Shown here one piece after another: positions 38,582-47,823 of a DNA stretch of 64,000 nucleotides. Position 1 is the stretch's first letter. Each line of letters begins with the position of its first letter. Below the pieces are notes generated by a model that ran no database searches, was not told the DNA's origin, and saw nothing but the letters and a program-made list of their open reading frames with translations. Position numbers and translations under genes: made by a program. This DNA is from UBA7672 sp965279085 (GTDB lineage: Bacteria; Pseudomonadota; Alphaproteobacteria; Caulobacterales; Hyphomonadaceae), in NCBI GenBank assembly GCA_965279085.1, contig OZ257149.1, positions 4,154,001 to 4,218,000 of the forward strand, in the 5' to 3' direction.

Positions 38582-39616
38582 CTACTTCGCGATTTCCGAG
38601 AAGCAGCCGCCCATGGAGCGGACGTCCTCGCCCGGCAGCTTGAGGCCGTGGCGCGCGAGGCAGAAGGTGAGATCCGAGCGGACGTGGGCGGCGGACACGC
38701 AGCTGAAGAGCTGCATCTGCGCTTCCTCGAGGCAGACGACCGACATCGAGTCGTTCATCGCCGATTTCACGTCGTTCGTGTTGGACTTGTCGGCTTCGAT
38801 CGCGTGGAAGGCGGCGAGCGTCACCATGCGGTTGGCCGTGCCGTTGTACTTCGGATCGACCTTGAGCGAGGGAGAAGCGGCCTGCACCGGCGAGAGAGCC
38901 GAGAAGGCGTTGCCCGGCGCCGAAGCGGCGAACACGGAGACCTTGTCCCAGAGCGAACCGGCATTGGACGGCGAAGCCGCGACCGAAGCCAGCATCACGT
39001 TGAGATCCGGACCCGAGAACATCTTCTGGGCCGCATCGGTGATCGGCCGCGAGGCGCCCGCGCTGACTTTCAGCGCCTTGATGCTGCCGTTGACGTCTTT
39101 GACCTTGGTTTTGCCCCAGGTGACGTTCTGGAGCTTGTAGGACTGCTCCTTCACGAAAGAGCCGGCGCTGGAGATGCGGGCGGTGTCGCGCGAGTTGACG
39201 CCGAGAGCCGACTGGAGGGCAGCTTCGCCGCCTTTCAGCGAGCGGGCATAGCCGATGTCGTTGCGCATACCGGTCATCACGCGCTCGCGGCCGTAATAGC
39301 CGTCGATGTCGCGGACCGCGTCGACGAATTCCTTGTTCTGGGCCGCAAGGATGGCCGAGTAGGAAATCCACGCCGAGGAGAGCTGGTTGGGGTTCGGCCC
39401 GCCGAACGTGTTAAGGGCCTTGTCCAGGTCAGCGGCTGAGCCGAGTTCCTTGGACATGATGGTGGAGACTTCGCCCTGATACTCGGCATAGGCGGCTGCC
39501 GTGGTTGGCAGCATGCGCTTGTCGGGTGTGGGGCTTGCTGGGGCCTGACTGATCGCGACGGGGGTCGCAATGGCCAAGGCAAGGGCGAGGACGCAGAACC
39601 TGGCTTCGGAACGCAT
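38582..39616 (-). CDS. Secreted hypothetical protein
   Basis: A 344-residue protein with a signal peptide (MRSEARFCVLALALAIATPV, cleavage about residue 24). The mature part is helical and ends with a Cys-rich segment (VVCLEEAQMQLFSCVSAAHV, TFCLARHGLKLPG, GGCFSEIAK), suggesting two disulfides. No family was recognised. GGAGG precedes the ATG. It is divergent from the histidine kinase, with a perfect inverted repeat between them. Confidence 0.75.
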   Translation of the reverse strand: MRSEARFCVLALALAIATPVAISQAPASPTPDKRMLPTTAAAYAEYQGEVSTIMSKELGSAADLDKALNTFGGPNPNQLSSAWISYSAILAAQNKEFVDAVRDIDGYYGRERVMTGMRNDIGYARSLKGGEAALQSALGVNSRDTARISSAGSFVKEQSYKLQNVTWGKTKVKDVNGSIKALKVSAGASRPITDAAQKMFSGPDLNVMLASVAASPSNAGSLWDKVSVFAASAPGNAFSALSPVQAASPSLKVDPKYNGTANRMVTLAAFHAIEADKSNTNDVKSAMNDSMSVVCLEEAQMQLFSCVSAAHVRSDLTFCLARHGLKLPGEDVRSMGGCFSEIAK

Positions 39617-39656
39617 GGTAACCTCCGACTTAAGTTCGTGATGGTCTGAGGGGAAC

Positions 39657-39677
39657 TGTCTGACACCTTATCAGACA
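39657..39677. promoter_or_regulatory. Inverted repeat TGTCTGA-N7-TCAGACA (candidate operator)
   Basis: A perfect 7-bp inverted repeat in the divergent promoter region between the secreted protein and the histidine kinase. A further half-site GTCTGA lies at 39644-39649. The spacing suits a dimeric helix-turn-helix regulator. Confidence 0.5.
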
Positions 39678-39790
39678 CGGCCCGCAATGTGCTTCCAAAT
39701 GCAGGTTGCGCAATGAGTCATTTACGCGCGGTTAGGATGGTCGATGGAACTGCAGGCTTCAAGCCGGCCACTGCGTAAGGGTCGTCCCAA

Positions 39791-41098
39791 ATGACGGCCA
39801 CCGGAGCTATTTGGCTTGGTCTTGCGGTCCTGGCGGGCGCCTGGGGCCTGTTCCTTGGCGTGCCAATCTGGGCCAACGCCCTCATCTTCACCTGCGCTAT
39901 CCTGCCGCCGCTGGTTGGAACGTTCGTGCGTGGTTCGACAACCGCGGCGCGAGTGGCGGAGCTTGAATCGGCGCTCTGGATTGCTTTCGCCACGCTGGGC
40001 GCGGCGAGCACCGGCGGCGCGAGCGCAATGATGGTTATCTACGCGGTTGCCGTAGCGGTGGCCTGGATGTCCGGCAGTGCGCGGCTGACGATGGAGATCG
40101 CGGGCTTCGCCATGCTCGGTCTGATCGTGTCGATCGTTGCGAGCGCGGGAGGATCGTGGCTTCACCCGGACGACGCCAGCGTGCTTGCCACAGGTTATGG
40201 GATCGCGGGCCTCGTCATGGTCGGAGCGATGGCCATCGGCGCGGTGCGGAAGCAACCGTCTGCCGCGGTCGTTGCGCCGGTGAAACCTGTCGCGCAACCG
40301 AATGGCGATCCGGAAGCCGCCTTAAAGCTTAAGCAGATGGAAACACGCCTGAGCCAAGCCGCCGCCGCCGCCACGGAAGCGCGAATCGAAGCGGATGAAG
40401 CGCGCAATCGGCTGGAACAGCGCACGACCTTCTTTGCCCAGACGAGCCATGAGCTTCGTACGCCGCTGAACGCCATTGTCGGCTTCGCGGAGATGATGCG
40501 GAACGCCGTCTTCGGTCCGCTGCCGGATCGCTACCAGGAATATGCCGGCCTCATCCATGAGGGCGGCCGCAACCTGACCCTGATCGTCGACGATGTGCTC
40601 GATCTCGCTCGCATCGAGGCGGGGCGTTATGAGATCTATGCCGAGCTCGTCAGCCTGACCGACCTTGCCGCCGAAGCCGTGCACTTCATGCGCGATGAAG
40701 CCATCCGCAAGGGCGTGGAACTGGAACTTGGCGGGCCGGACGATGTCGAGGCGTACGCCGATACCAAGGCGGTGCGGCAGATCGCCCTCAACCTCATCTC
40801 GAACGCCCTGAAATTCACGCCGGAAGGCGGCCGGGTCGAAGTTGCGGCGCTGGACGCGCCGGGCGGCGCGATCCTGGCGGTGTCCGACACGGGCGTGGGA
40901 ATCAGCTCCGAAGAACTGACGCGCCTGTCGCGTACGTTCGAACAGGGGGAAGCGGGCAAGCGCCAGAAGGGCGCCGGCCTTGGACTGTCGGTTGTGCGGG
41001 CCTTTACGGACCTGCACGGGGGCCGGCTGGACATCGAGAGCCGCGAAGGCGGCGGGACGACCATCGCGGTCTTCTTTCCCGCGAAGGCGGCGGACTAG
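39791..41098 (+). CDS. Membrane sensor histidine kinase (PleC/DivJ-like core)
   Basis: A 435-residue kinase. Four to six N-terminal membrane helices (to about 150) are followed by a helical linker, a HisKA domain with His220 in FFAQTSHELRTPLNAIVGFA, and a HATPase domain (N-box Asn334/Asn338, DTGVG 366-370, GAGLGL 394-399). The stretch after His220 (FGPLPDRYQEYAGLIHEGGR) is the type seen in PleC/DivJ/PdhS kinases that act on DivK. No receiver or response regulator gene is adjacent. The role in cell cycle control is inferred from the core sequence only. Confidence 0.9.
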   Translation: MTATGAIWLGLAVLAGAWGLFLGVPIWANALIFTCAILPPLVGTFVRGSTTAARVAELESALWIAFATLGAASTGGASAMMVIYAVAVAVAWMSGSARLTMEIAGFAMLGLIVSIVASAGGSWLHPDDASVLATGYGIAGLVMVGAMAIGAVRKQPSAAVVAPVKPVAQPNGDPEAALKLKQMETRLSQAAAAATEARIEADEARNRLEQRTTFFAQTSHELRTPLNAIVGFAEMMRNAVFGPLPDRYQEYAGLIHEGGRNLTLIVDDVLDLARIEAGRYEIYAELVSLTDLAAEAVHFMRDEAIRKGVELELGGPDDVEAYADTKAVRQIALNLISNALKFTPEGGRVEVAALDAPGGAILAVSDTGVGISSEELTRLSRTFEQGEAGKRQKGAGLGLSVVRAFTDLHGGRLDIESREGGGTTIAVFFPAKAAD

Positions 41099-41268
41099 GA
41101 GCGGGACGTGCCTGACGGGGCCAATCCAGGAGTCGCGCGTGGCGCGATTGACTGCGCAATGCCGGCACGCGGCGGGCGAGCCGCACTTCCTCTTTGTCGC
41201 GGCGCCTCCACAATCATTGCAGGGACTGGTATGAAGGGCCGTGGCGGGGGCGGCCCGGAGGGGCGGCC

Positions 41269-43329
41269 ATGACCGATGTGTATATCGCGTACGCGCGAGA
41301 GGACCGCGAAAGCGTTCGAATGCTGAGCGAAATGCTCAGATTCGAAGGCTGGGACGTATGGATGGATCCGTCGGAGCCATCGACGGCCAACAGCGCAGCC
41401 ATTGATCTGAAGCTCGGCTCAGCCGGAGCGATTCTCGTCGTGTGGTCCGGCTATTCGCGCGGGTCGGAGCATGTTCGTTCCGAGGCCGCAACCGGTCTCT
41501 ACAAGAACAAGCTGATCCAGGTGCGGATGGACGGCGCGGGACCGCCGCGTCCGTTCGACCAGGTCGAAGTCATCGACATCGGCATGTGGTCGGGCGAGCG
41601 CGACGATCCGAACTGGAAGCGCATCGTCGCCGCCGTGAGGCTTTATGCAGGGGTTCCGGGAAGCGCGCGGCCGCAGGTGACGCGCCGGGCCGTGTCGGGT
41701 CCGGCCTATCTCGAGCCTTCGCGCTCGATCGCATGGGCGCCGCTGGTCGCGGCGGGCGTGCTGGTGCTGGCGGGCGGCGGCGTCTGGCTGGCCGATCCGT
41801 TCGGCTGGCGGGCAAATCACGTGGCGGATGCTGGCGAGCCCGAAACGATGGCGACGTCGGCAACTGCCGAGGCCGCCGAAGCGACGTTCGAAAGCGCCGG
41901 AATGTTCGAGGACACGGAAGCCTCGTCGACGGCGTGGGGAAATGTCGACCGCAAGGATGCAAACGACCTGCGGGCCTATGTCAGCGATCATCCACGCTCG
42001 AGCACGGCCGAGACGGCGCGGTCGCTGTTGCGCGTGCTGGATGCGCAGGCGTGGGTCGATGCGGTGACGACGGACAACGAGGCCGCGTACCAGGCCTATC
42101 TCAAGAAATTCCCCGTCGATGGGGTGATGCCCGGCGCGATGGCCGCGCCTGCGCGAGACAGGCTGGTGTCGCTTGGCGCCGAACGCACGCAGGCGATCGA
42201 GGAGATCCAGCGCGGTCTCGTGGCGCTGCGGCTGTATAAAGGCCAGATCGACGGCAAGGGCGGCGACGGAACGGTTCGCGCCATGCGCCAGTTCGCCGAG
42301 GATCGCAAACGTTCGTTCCCGACGCTGTCTTCCGCCGCACCGCGCGACCTGCGCGCGTTCGCGGATGCGATCCACCGCGCGGCGGGGCTTTCCCCGTCAA
42401 CCGCAGTGGCGGCGGCGCCGAAGACGCCGATCATCGCGGCAGTGACTACGCCAACAACAACCGCGGCGGCCGCCGAGGCTGACCGCAAGCGCATCGCGGC
42501 GGCGCAGGCTGCCGCTCAGCTGGCGGCGGAGACGGCCGAGGATCAGGCAGCGACCAGCACGCTCGCGAGCGCGGAGCTGCAGCGGGTTGCCGACATCGCT
42601 GCATGGGCGGATGCGGAGCGTGCGGGCACGCTGGCGGCTTACCAGACCTATCTGTCGGCTCATCCCACGGGCGCGCAGGCGGCTGCGGCTCGCACAGCGG
42701 TCACGCGGCTCAGCCGTCCGGCGCCATTCAGTCTCGATGTTGTGTCGGGCGACGTGAAGGCGGCGGCGGATGCGGCACGGCGAGCGCAGGCGACGGCCAA
42801 CGCAAGGGCGGCCTCGGCGCGCGACATGGCGTCTGCCGCGACAGGCGCGCCGGGCGTGCGCAGCATCGTTGCGGCCGACGGTGACCAGTACGAAGCGCAG
42901 ATTTCCGGCGGCGCGCCAAACGGGCTGGGCGTGCGCGTCAGCGGCAATTCGAGCAATGCGGGCGATCGCTATCGCGGCGAGCTGCGCAATGGCGAGAGCG
43001 CAGGCCTCGGCGTCTACGAGTTCGCGGACAACCAGGCCAACGCTTCGGCTGGCGCGCTACGCTATGAAGGCGAGCATGCGCGCGACGCGGCGTCCGGCTA
43101 TGGCGTCACCTACTGGCGCAATGGCGACAGCTTCGCTGGCCAGGAGACGGCGACCAACGGGCAGGCGCGCGGCGTGCTGAATTTCTCGAATGGCCAGCGT
43201 TACGAAGGCGAGATGCGCAACGGCGCGCGCAATGGCCTCGGCATCGTCTGGTCAGCGGACGGCAACGTGCTGATGGCTGGCCGCTGGCTCAATGGCGAGC
43301 TGGTGGAGCCGATGACGGCGCCGCAATAG
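41269..43329 (+). CDS. Membrane-anchored TIR protein with PG-binding-like and MORN repeats
   Basis: A 686-residue protein. TIR domain at about 1-128 (DVYIAYAREDRESVRMLSEM, then VWSGYSRGSEHVRSEAATG with Glu72 at the place of the NADase glutamate). One membrane helix at about 154-175. An Ala-rich region then holds a peptidoglycan-binding-like unit (about 306-350, IQRGLVALRLYKGQIDGKGG) and coiled segments. MORN-type repeats occupy about 565-680 (YRGELRNGESAGLGVYEF, YEGEMRNGARNGLGIVWS). GGAGGGG precedes the ATG. The TIR is cytosolic and the repeats probably periplasmic. A defence or signalling role is inferred. Confidence 0.85.
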   Translation: MTDVYIAYAREDRESVRMLSEMLRFEGWDVWMDPSEPSTANSAAIDLKLGSAGAILVVWSGYSRGSEHVRSEAATGLYKNKLIQVRMDGAGPPRPFDQVEVIDIGMWSGERDDPNWKRIVAAVRLYAGVPGSARPQVTRRAVSGPAYLEPSRSIAWAPLVAAGVLVLAGGGVWLADPFGWRANHVADAGEPETMATSATAEAAEATFESAGMFEDTEASSTAWGNVDRKDANDLRAYVSDHPRSSTAETARSLLRVLDAQAWVDAVTTDNEAAYQAYLKKFPVDGVMPGAMAAPARDRLVSLGAERTQAIEEIQRGLVALRLYKGQIDGKGGDGTVRAMRQFAEDRKRSFPTLSSAAPRDLRAFADAIHRAAGLSPSTAVAAAPKTPIIAAVTTPTTTAAAAEADRKRIAAAQAAAQLAAETAEDQAATSTLASAELQRVADIAAWADAERAGTLAAYQTYLSAHPTGAQAAAARTAVTRLSRPAPFSLDVVSGDVKAAADAARRAQATANARAASARDMASAATGAPGVRSIVAADGDQYEAQISGGAPNGLGVRVSGNSSNAGDRYRGELRNGESAGLGVYEFADNQANASAGALRYEGEHARDAASGYGVTYWRNGDSFAGQETATNGQARGVLNFSNGQRYEGEMRNGARNGLGIVWSADGNVLMAGRWLNGELVEPMTAPQ

Positions 43330-43400
43330 GCGCCGGAAGCGCTGGCCAACAGTCGCAGCGCGGGTCTAGGATAAACCCAGGTGGCGTATCGGGGAGAGCG

Positions 43401-46400
43401 ATGGCCGAGCCGGCCAGATCGCTGAAAGTGTTCGTTTCGTACTCGCGGACGGACGTGGACTTCGCAGACCAGCTGGTGCTGGCGCTGGAGGACAAGGGAT
43501 TCGAGACGATCCTCGACCGGCACGATCTCAGCGGCGGCGAAAACTGGCGCGAGCGTCTGGGCAAGCTGATCCTGTCGGCGGATGCGGTGGCGTTCGTGCT
43601 GACCGCGAAGTCGGCGGCTTCCGAAATCTGCTCGTGGGAGGTCGAGGAGGCAAAACGCCTTGGCAAGCGCATCCTGCCGGTGACGCCTGCATCGCCAGCC
43701 GGCGCAACACCGCCGGCCGCACTGGGCGAACTCAACTGGATTCCGTTCTACGCCGATCCGGCCATCCCGGGCTCGGGTTTCTATTACGGCGTGAAACGCC
43801 TGATGGAAGCGCTGAGCATCGACCTCGAATGGTTGCGCGATCAGACGCGCTATTCCGAACGCGCGGCTGAATGGGCCCGGGCCCGGGCGGACGACCTGCT
43901 CCTGCGCGGCGCGGCGCTGAAGGATGCGGAAGACTGGCTCGCGCGCACGCCGGCAGGATCGGCGCCGCCGGCAAGCGTTCGCGAATACCTGACGGCAAGC
44001 AGCGATGCGGAGCAGGCGCGCCAGGTCGCGGCTAAAGCGCAGCTTGAGGAACGCGAGCAGGCGCTGAAGCTGGCCGAGGCGGCGATCTCGGACAAGCAGC
44101 AGGCGCAAAAGCACGTCCGGCAAATCTCCATGTGGGCGTTGATTGCGGGCGTGGCCCTACTCGCGATCGCAATACCCGGAAACTACTTCGCGACGACGCG
44201 CACGCTGGACGCAAACGACCGACGCGCCGCGATCTTCGCGGACGCGGCCAACGAAATGACGCGGAAGGGCGACTACGCCAAGGCTTTGCTGCTGGCGCTC
44301 GCAGGCGATCCAGCGGCGAGGACCGGATTTCTCGAGAGCGTGCTTCGCCCGAACGGAAACATGACGGCGCGCTCTGCGCTGGCGCGGGCGTACGCGGGTG
44401 ACAACCTCCTGTTCACGGCGGATGTCGGAAGCAACACCATGGCCATGGTCGGGCTTGTGGACGGAAAGCGCTTCGTCACCTTCCACGCCGACAAGAAGGC
44501 CCGCATCTGGGAACTCGGCAAGGACGCGCCGGTCGTTCTCGACCTGCCTGCCGGCGTAAGCGATGCCGTCGCTATTCCCGAGACCGATCTCGAGGAGGAC
44601 GAGGCCAAGGCGATCCGGGCCCATGGCGATCTGGTTCTGCTGATGTGGACCGACGCGAGCAGGCCGCCCAGCCTGTGGAGCCTGGCTGCGAACAAGGAAG
44701 TCCAGGCCCTCAAGTTCACCGGGGCCGAACCCCAGAGAGCGACCGCGATCGGTGCGGGTGTGTTCGGCAACGCCGTCATCGTCGGCTATGACTATGGTCA
44801 TGTCGCGATCTGGGCGATCGGAACCGAAAAGGCGCTTCTCGAATACGACGTGAAGGACGGGGCCGGCATAACGGCGGTGGCGTTGACGGACGAATACGAC
44901 CTGCTGTTTGCCGCCGCCGACGAGGAAGGCTTCGTCACGACGGCCGAGAGTGACGAAAACGAAGCCGGGAAAATTGTGATCGAAGCGGAGGACACGAGCA
45001 GACACCTTGTCGACATTGAGGGCGTCAACGCACTGTCGGCTCTGGAGGACAACGTTTTCATTTCCGGCACTGCGACCGGTCAGATCGCCGTGCACGACTC
45101 GTACAACGACGGGCACATCCCCCGGCTTCCCGTATTCGTCTCGGAACTCGGGCAGGATCCCGTCGGCATCCGCGCGTTGACCATCACGCCCAAAACGCAG
45201 CTGGTCCTGCTCCTGTCGACTGACGGGCAGGCCAAGATCGTTCGGGGTCAAAGCGGCGTGGCCATGGATCCCCTCAGCGGTCGCAGAGATATCGATTTCA
45301 TAGCTACGGTCCACGCGGTCGACGCGATCGCGACGGCGTCGCAATGGGGACAGGTTCACGTCTGGGCGTTAGCCAAGGCCGAGGCGAGGCAGAAGCCGCC
45401 ATCGGGCTTCTGGAGCGGTCTAGCGGGCAATAGCGGGGCCCTGCTCGATACGGAGAAGGGTTCGGTCCGGGTCAGCGCCGTGGGCGCCGCGGCGCCCCTG
45501 CGCGAAATCCCGCTGGCGAACCTTTCAGCTTCCGCGATTTCACCGGACGGACAGACGATAGCGGCAGCGAGCGATTCAGGCCTTTGCTTGTTCAATGTGA
45601 ACAACAAGGACGAGTGCCGTCTTCTGGAACCGAAGCCTGAAGGCACATCGGTCGTGACCATCCTGTTTTCACCGGACAGCCGCGCATTCCTGGCCCTCAC
45701 CCGCAACGGCGAGGGCGCCAAGGCCTGGAGCGTTGAAACCGGCCAGCCGATAGCCGACCTGTCGACTCTCAAGCCCGTGACAGGCGCGCCGGACAAGGAG
45801 AAGATGTTTCCTCAAGCGGTGAGTCCCGGCGGGCAGCACATTCTCTACCGATCCGCGGACAAGGTCGAGATTGTACGTACCAGCGATGGCGTGTCGACGC
45901 CGTTGCCAGTGGATGGGTTCGTCTACGCCGCAGCCTTCAGTCCTGACGGCGAGCACTTCGCGTTAGGCGTCGAGAAGGGCGGTCTCCAGCTCTGGCGCAT
46001 CGGCGGTGAGCGGCCCGAGCATATCTTCCAGGGTCACGAGCATGAGGTAGGGACCATCGTGTTCGACGGCACTGGCGAGCTGCTGCTGACGGGCGCGGAG
46101 GGGGGCGATGCAAAACTGTGGCGGCTGGACGAGCGCGACTATCTGCAGCGCTTCGAACTTACAGAAGAGGCCGTTGTCAGCGTCGCCTTCGAGGCGGACA
46201 ACCGGCACGTCCTTCTGCTGTCGGACGATGGCGTCTCGCGCTGGGCGGTGAGTCCCATTGTGGTGGCAGAGAAAGACGAACAGCTGAAGCTCGCCTGCGA
46301 GCGGCTGGAGAGCCGTGGAGTCGTGGGGTTCACGCCGCGCGACCGGCTCGACTATCCCTTCCTGAAGGGGGTCGACGACAATCCTTGCGTCTCGCTGGGG

Positions 46401-46472
46401 CTCGCGAAGCAGAAGCCGCCTGCGCCATCAAAGCCCGTCAGCGCTGCGCCGGCTGCGGGGGTCGCGCCGTAA
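43401..46472 (+). CDS. Membrane-anchored TIR protein with WD40 propeller
   Basis: A 1023-residue protein. TIR domain at about 5-135 (KVFVSYSRTDVDFADQLVLA; ICSWEVEEAKRLGKRILPVT with Glu80 as the candidate NADase residue). A coiled-coil (about 200-240) leads to one membrane helix (about 242-263). The rest contains WD40-like blades (for example FHADKKARIWELGKDAPVVL, VSVAFEADNRHVLLLSDDGV, GTGELLLTGAEGGDAKLWRL). It starts 71 bases after the TIR-MORN gene and is probably co-transcribed. Related TIR-WD40 proteins occur in other alphaproteobacteria; the substrate sensed is unknown. Confidence 0.87.
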   Translation: MAEPARSLKVFVSYSRTDVDFADQLVLALEDKGFETILDRHDLSGGENWRERLGKLILSADAVAFVLTAKSAASEICSWEVEEAKRLGKRILPVTPASPAGATPPAALGELNWIPFYADPAIPGSGFYYGVKRLMEALSIDLEWLRDQTRYSERAAEWARARADDLLLRGAALKDAEDWLARTPAGSAPPASVREYLTASSDAEQARQVAAKAQLEEREQALKLAEAAISDKQQAQKHVRQISMWALIAGVALLAIAIPGNYFATTRTLDANDRRAAIFADAANEMTRKGDYAKALLLALAGDPAARTGFLESVLRPNGNMTARSALARAYAGDNLLFTADVGSNTMAMVGLVDGKRFVTFHADKKARIWELGKDAPVVLDLPAGVSDAVAIPETDLEEDEAKAIRAHGDLVLLMWTDASRPPSLWSLAANKEVQALKFTGAEPQRATAIGAGVFGNAVIVGYDYGHVAIWAIGTEKALLEYDVKDGAGITAVALTDEYDLLFAAADEEGFVTTAESDENEAGKIVIEAEDTSRHLVDIEGVNALSALEDNVFISGTATGQIAVHDSYNDGHIPRLPVFVSELGQDPVGIRALTITPKTQLVLLLSTDGQAKIVRGQSGVAMDPLSGRRDIDFIATVHAVDAIATASQWGQVHVWALAKAEARQKPPSGFWSGLAGNSGALLDTEKGSVRVSAVGAAAPLREIPLANLSASAISPDGQTIAAASDSGLCLFNVNNKDECRLLEPKPEGTSVVTILFSPDSRAFLALTRNGEGAKAWSVETGQPIADLSTLKPVTGAPDKEKMFPQAVSPGGQHILYRSADKVEIVRTSDGVSTPLPVDGFVYAAAFSPDGEHFALGVEKGGLQLWRIGGERPEHIFQGHEHEVGTIVFDGTGELLLTGAEGGDAKLWRLDERDYLQRFELTEEAVVSVAFEADNRHVLLLSDDGVSRWAVSPIVVAEKDEQLKLACERLESRGVVGFTPRDRLDYPFLKGVDDNPCVSLGLAKQKPPAPSKPVSAAPAAGVAP

Positions 46473-46476
46473 TAGG

Positions 46477-47553
46477 CTAGTTGTCCCAGCCCGGCGGTTC
46501 CCAGTCCTTCGGGAACGGCGGCGGTCCGAGCATGGGTTGGCTGAAAGTCATTCCGTTCGACAGTCCACCCTGCATTCCGCCAAACCCGGAGTTCGTCAAG
46601 TCCAAGCTGGACGTGACCATGGCGAGCAGGCGCGCCTTGGTGGGGTGCGGCAGCTTCTTGAGCTTCACGGCGACCGTGCGGCCGAGCTGGCAGAGGTTGA
46701 GATTCGACTCGAAGTTCTGCTGGGCTGCGAACTGGTTGCCATTGCCCATGCTGGCCATCAGACCCATCACCTGCTCGTCCATCATGAACGAGAGGAAGGT
46801 CGTCTGGATGGCCGACATGTCTTCGTTCGTGAGTTCCGCGTCGACTGGTTTCTTGTCGCGGCCTTCGGCGGCGAGATCGACCAGCGTGTAGTTGGCGCGC
46901 ATGTTGACCTTGTAGCCCTCCGAGCCGAAGGCCGAGGCGCCGGCGAGCGAGGTCGGATCATCAAGGAAGCCACGCATCGCGTTGAGCGTGCAACCACCCG
47001 TCGTCTTTTCGACCGCGTTGAGCGCATCGGTGAATACGCCCGCCAGACGGTCAAAGCCCTCATTGCCGGTGCGGCCGATGGCCTTGATCTGTTCCGGCCC
47101 GAATTCCATCGTCCACTTGTTGAGTTCCTGGATCAGGTCGTCGCGGTCGCCGCCATCCATGGCGCGGTCGGCAAGGGCGCCGAGAAGGACATCGTGCTCC
47201 TTCGGGAATTTCGTGTTGAGGCTGGTCATGAAGGTGCGGCCTTCATTGTCCGGGAAAGCCTCCTGGGCGAGCGCGATCTTGACCTGGTCGCGCTTGAGGC
47301 CGGCGACGACAACCTCGATCGGCCGGACGGGTTTGCCGCTCATCATCTCGATCAGGGACGGCGCAGCGATGGCCGCGCCAGCCGACAGCATGACCACGCC
47401 GGCGGCCAGCGCGATGAATCCCTTGTCAATGCCACCGGGGTTGGCGATTTTCAGGCGGGCGGCAGGCGCCTCGCCGGTCTCTTCCGCCGGTGCGGCTGGA
47501 AGAAGGGTGCGCGCGGGATGTCCCTCGCCGCTGCCGCGTTTGCCAAAGCTCAT
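46477..47553 (-). CDS. Hypothetical protein with one N-terminal membrane segment
   Basis: A 358-residue protein with a short cytosolic N-terminus (Gly/Arg and Pro-rich), one membrane helix (about 45-64, KGFIALAAGVVMLSAGAAIA) and a helical exported domain with two Cys (about 188 and 285). A Gly/Met/Pro-rich tail ends PPPFPKDWEPPGWDN. No family was recognised. It is convergent with the TIR-WD40 gene, only four bases away, so a functional link is possible but not shown. Confidence 0.75.
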   Translation of the reverse strand: MSFGKRGSGEGHPARTLLPAAPAEETGEAPAARLKIANPGGIDKGFIALAAGVVMLSAGAAIAAPSLIEMMSGKPVRPIEVVVAGLKRDQVKIALAQEAFPDNEGRTFMTSLNTKFPKEHDVLLGALADRAMDGGDRDDLIQELNKWTMEFGPEQIKAIGRTGNEGFDRLAGVFTDALNAVEKTTGGCTLNAMRGFLDDPTSLAGASAFGSEGYKVNMRANYTLVDLAAEGRDKKPVDAELTNEDMSAIQTTFLSFMMDEQVMGLMASMGNGNQFAAQQNFESNLNLCQLGRTVAVKLKKLPHPTKARLLAMVTSSLDLTNSGFGGMQGGLSNGMTFSQPMLGPPPFPKDWEPPGWDN

Positions 47554-47679
47554 CGTCGGTCCCCAGAGCGCGCAGTCCGGACGCCAGAATGCGGCAACGC
47601 GATTGCGATGAGGTTAGCGGGAGCCCGTGAAATTCAATCGATCGATGAAGGAAAGAGGCGTTTCCGGAAAGGATTCCGG

Positions 47680-47787
47680 TCAGGCGTGCGAGAGCGCCAG
47701 CACGATATTGGCGATGATCGGCGCGGCCAGGACAATCGCCGTCATCACGAGCGTAACGCTTGTCGGAAGAGTGCGAATGCGCATCAT
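47680..47787 (-). CDS. Single-helix micropeptide (doubtful)
   Basis: A 35-residue frame, MMRIRTLPTSVTLVMTAIVL followed by a hydrophobic stretch that ends LALSHA. It would be a membrane micropeptide. GAGG lies about seven bases upstream. It stands in the gap between the hypothetical protein and the glycosylase gene. Short hydrophobic frames can occur by chance in GC-rich DNA. Confidence 0.35.
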   Translation of the reverse strand: MMRIRTLPTSVTLVMTAIVLAAPIIANIVLALSHA

Positions 47788-47823
47788 GTCTGCCTCGGGG
47801 TCCAGAGTGACGGGGCAAGTCTC

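Noticed and set aside
46537..47823. The upstream part of a 656-codon plus-strand frame that ends with the glycosylase gene
   Set aside because: Only the part from 47824 has the glycosylase signature. The upstream part is antisense to the hypothetical membrane protein and has shadow-frame composition.
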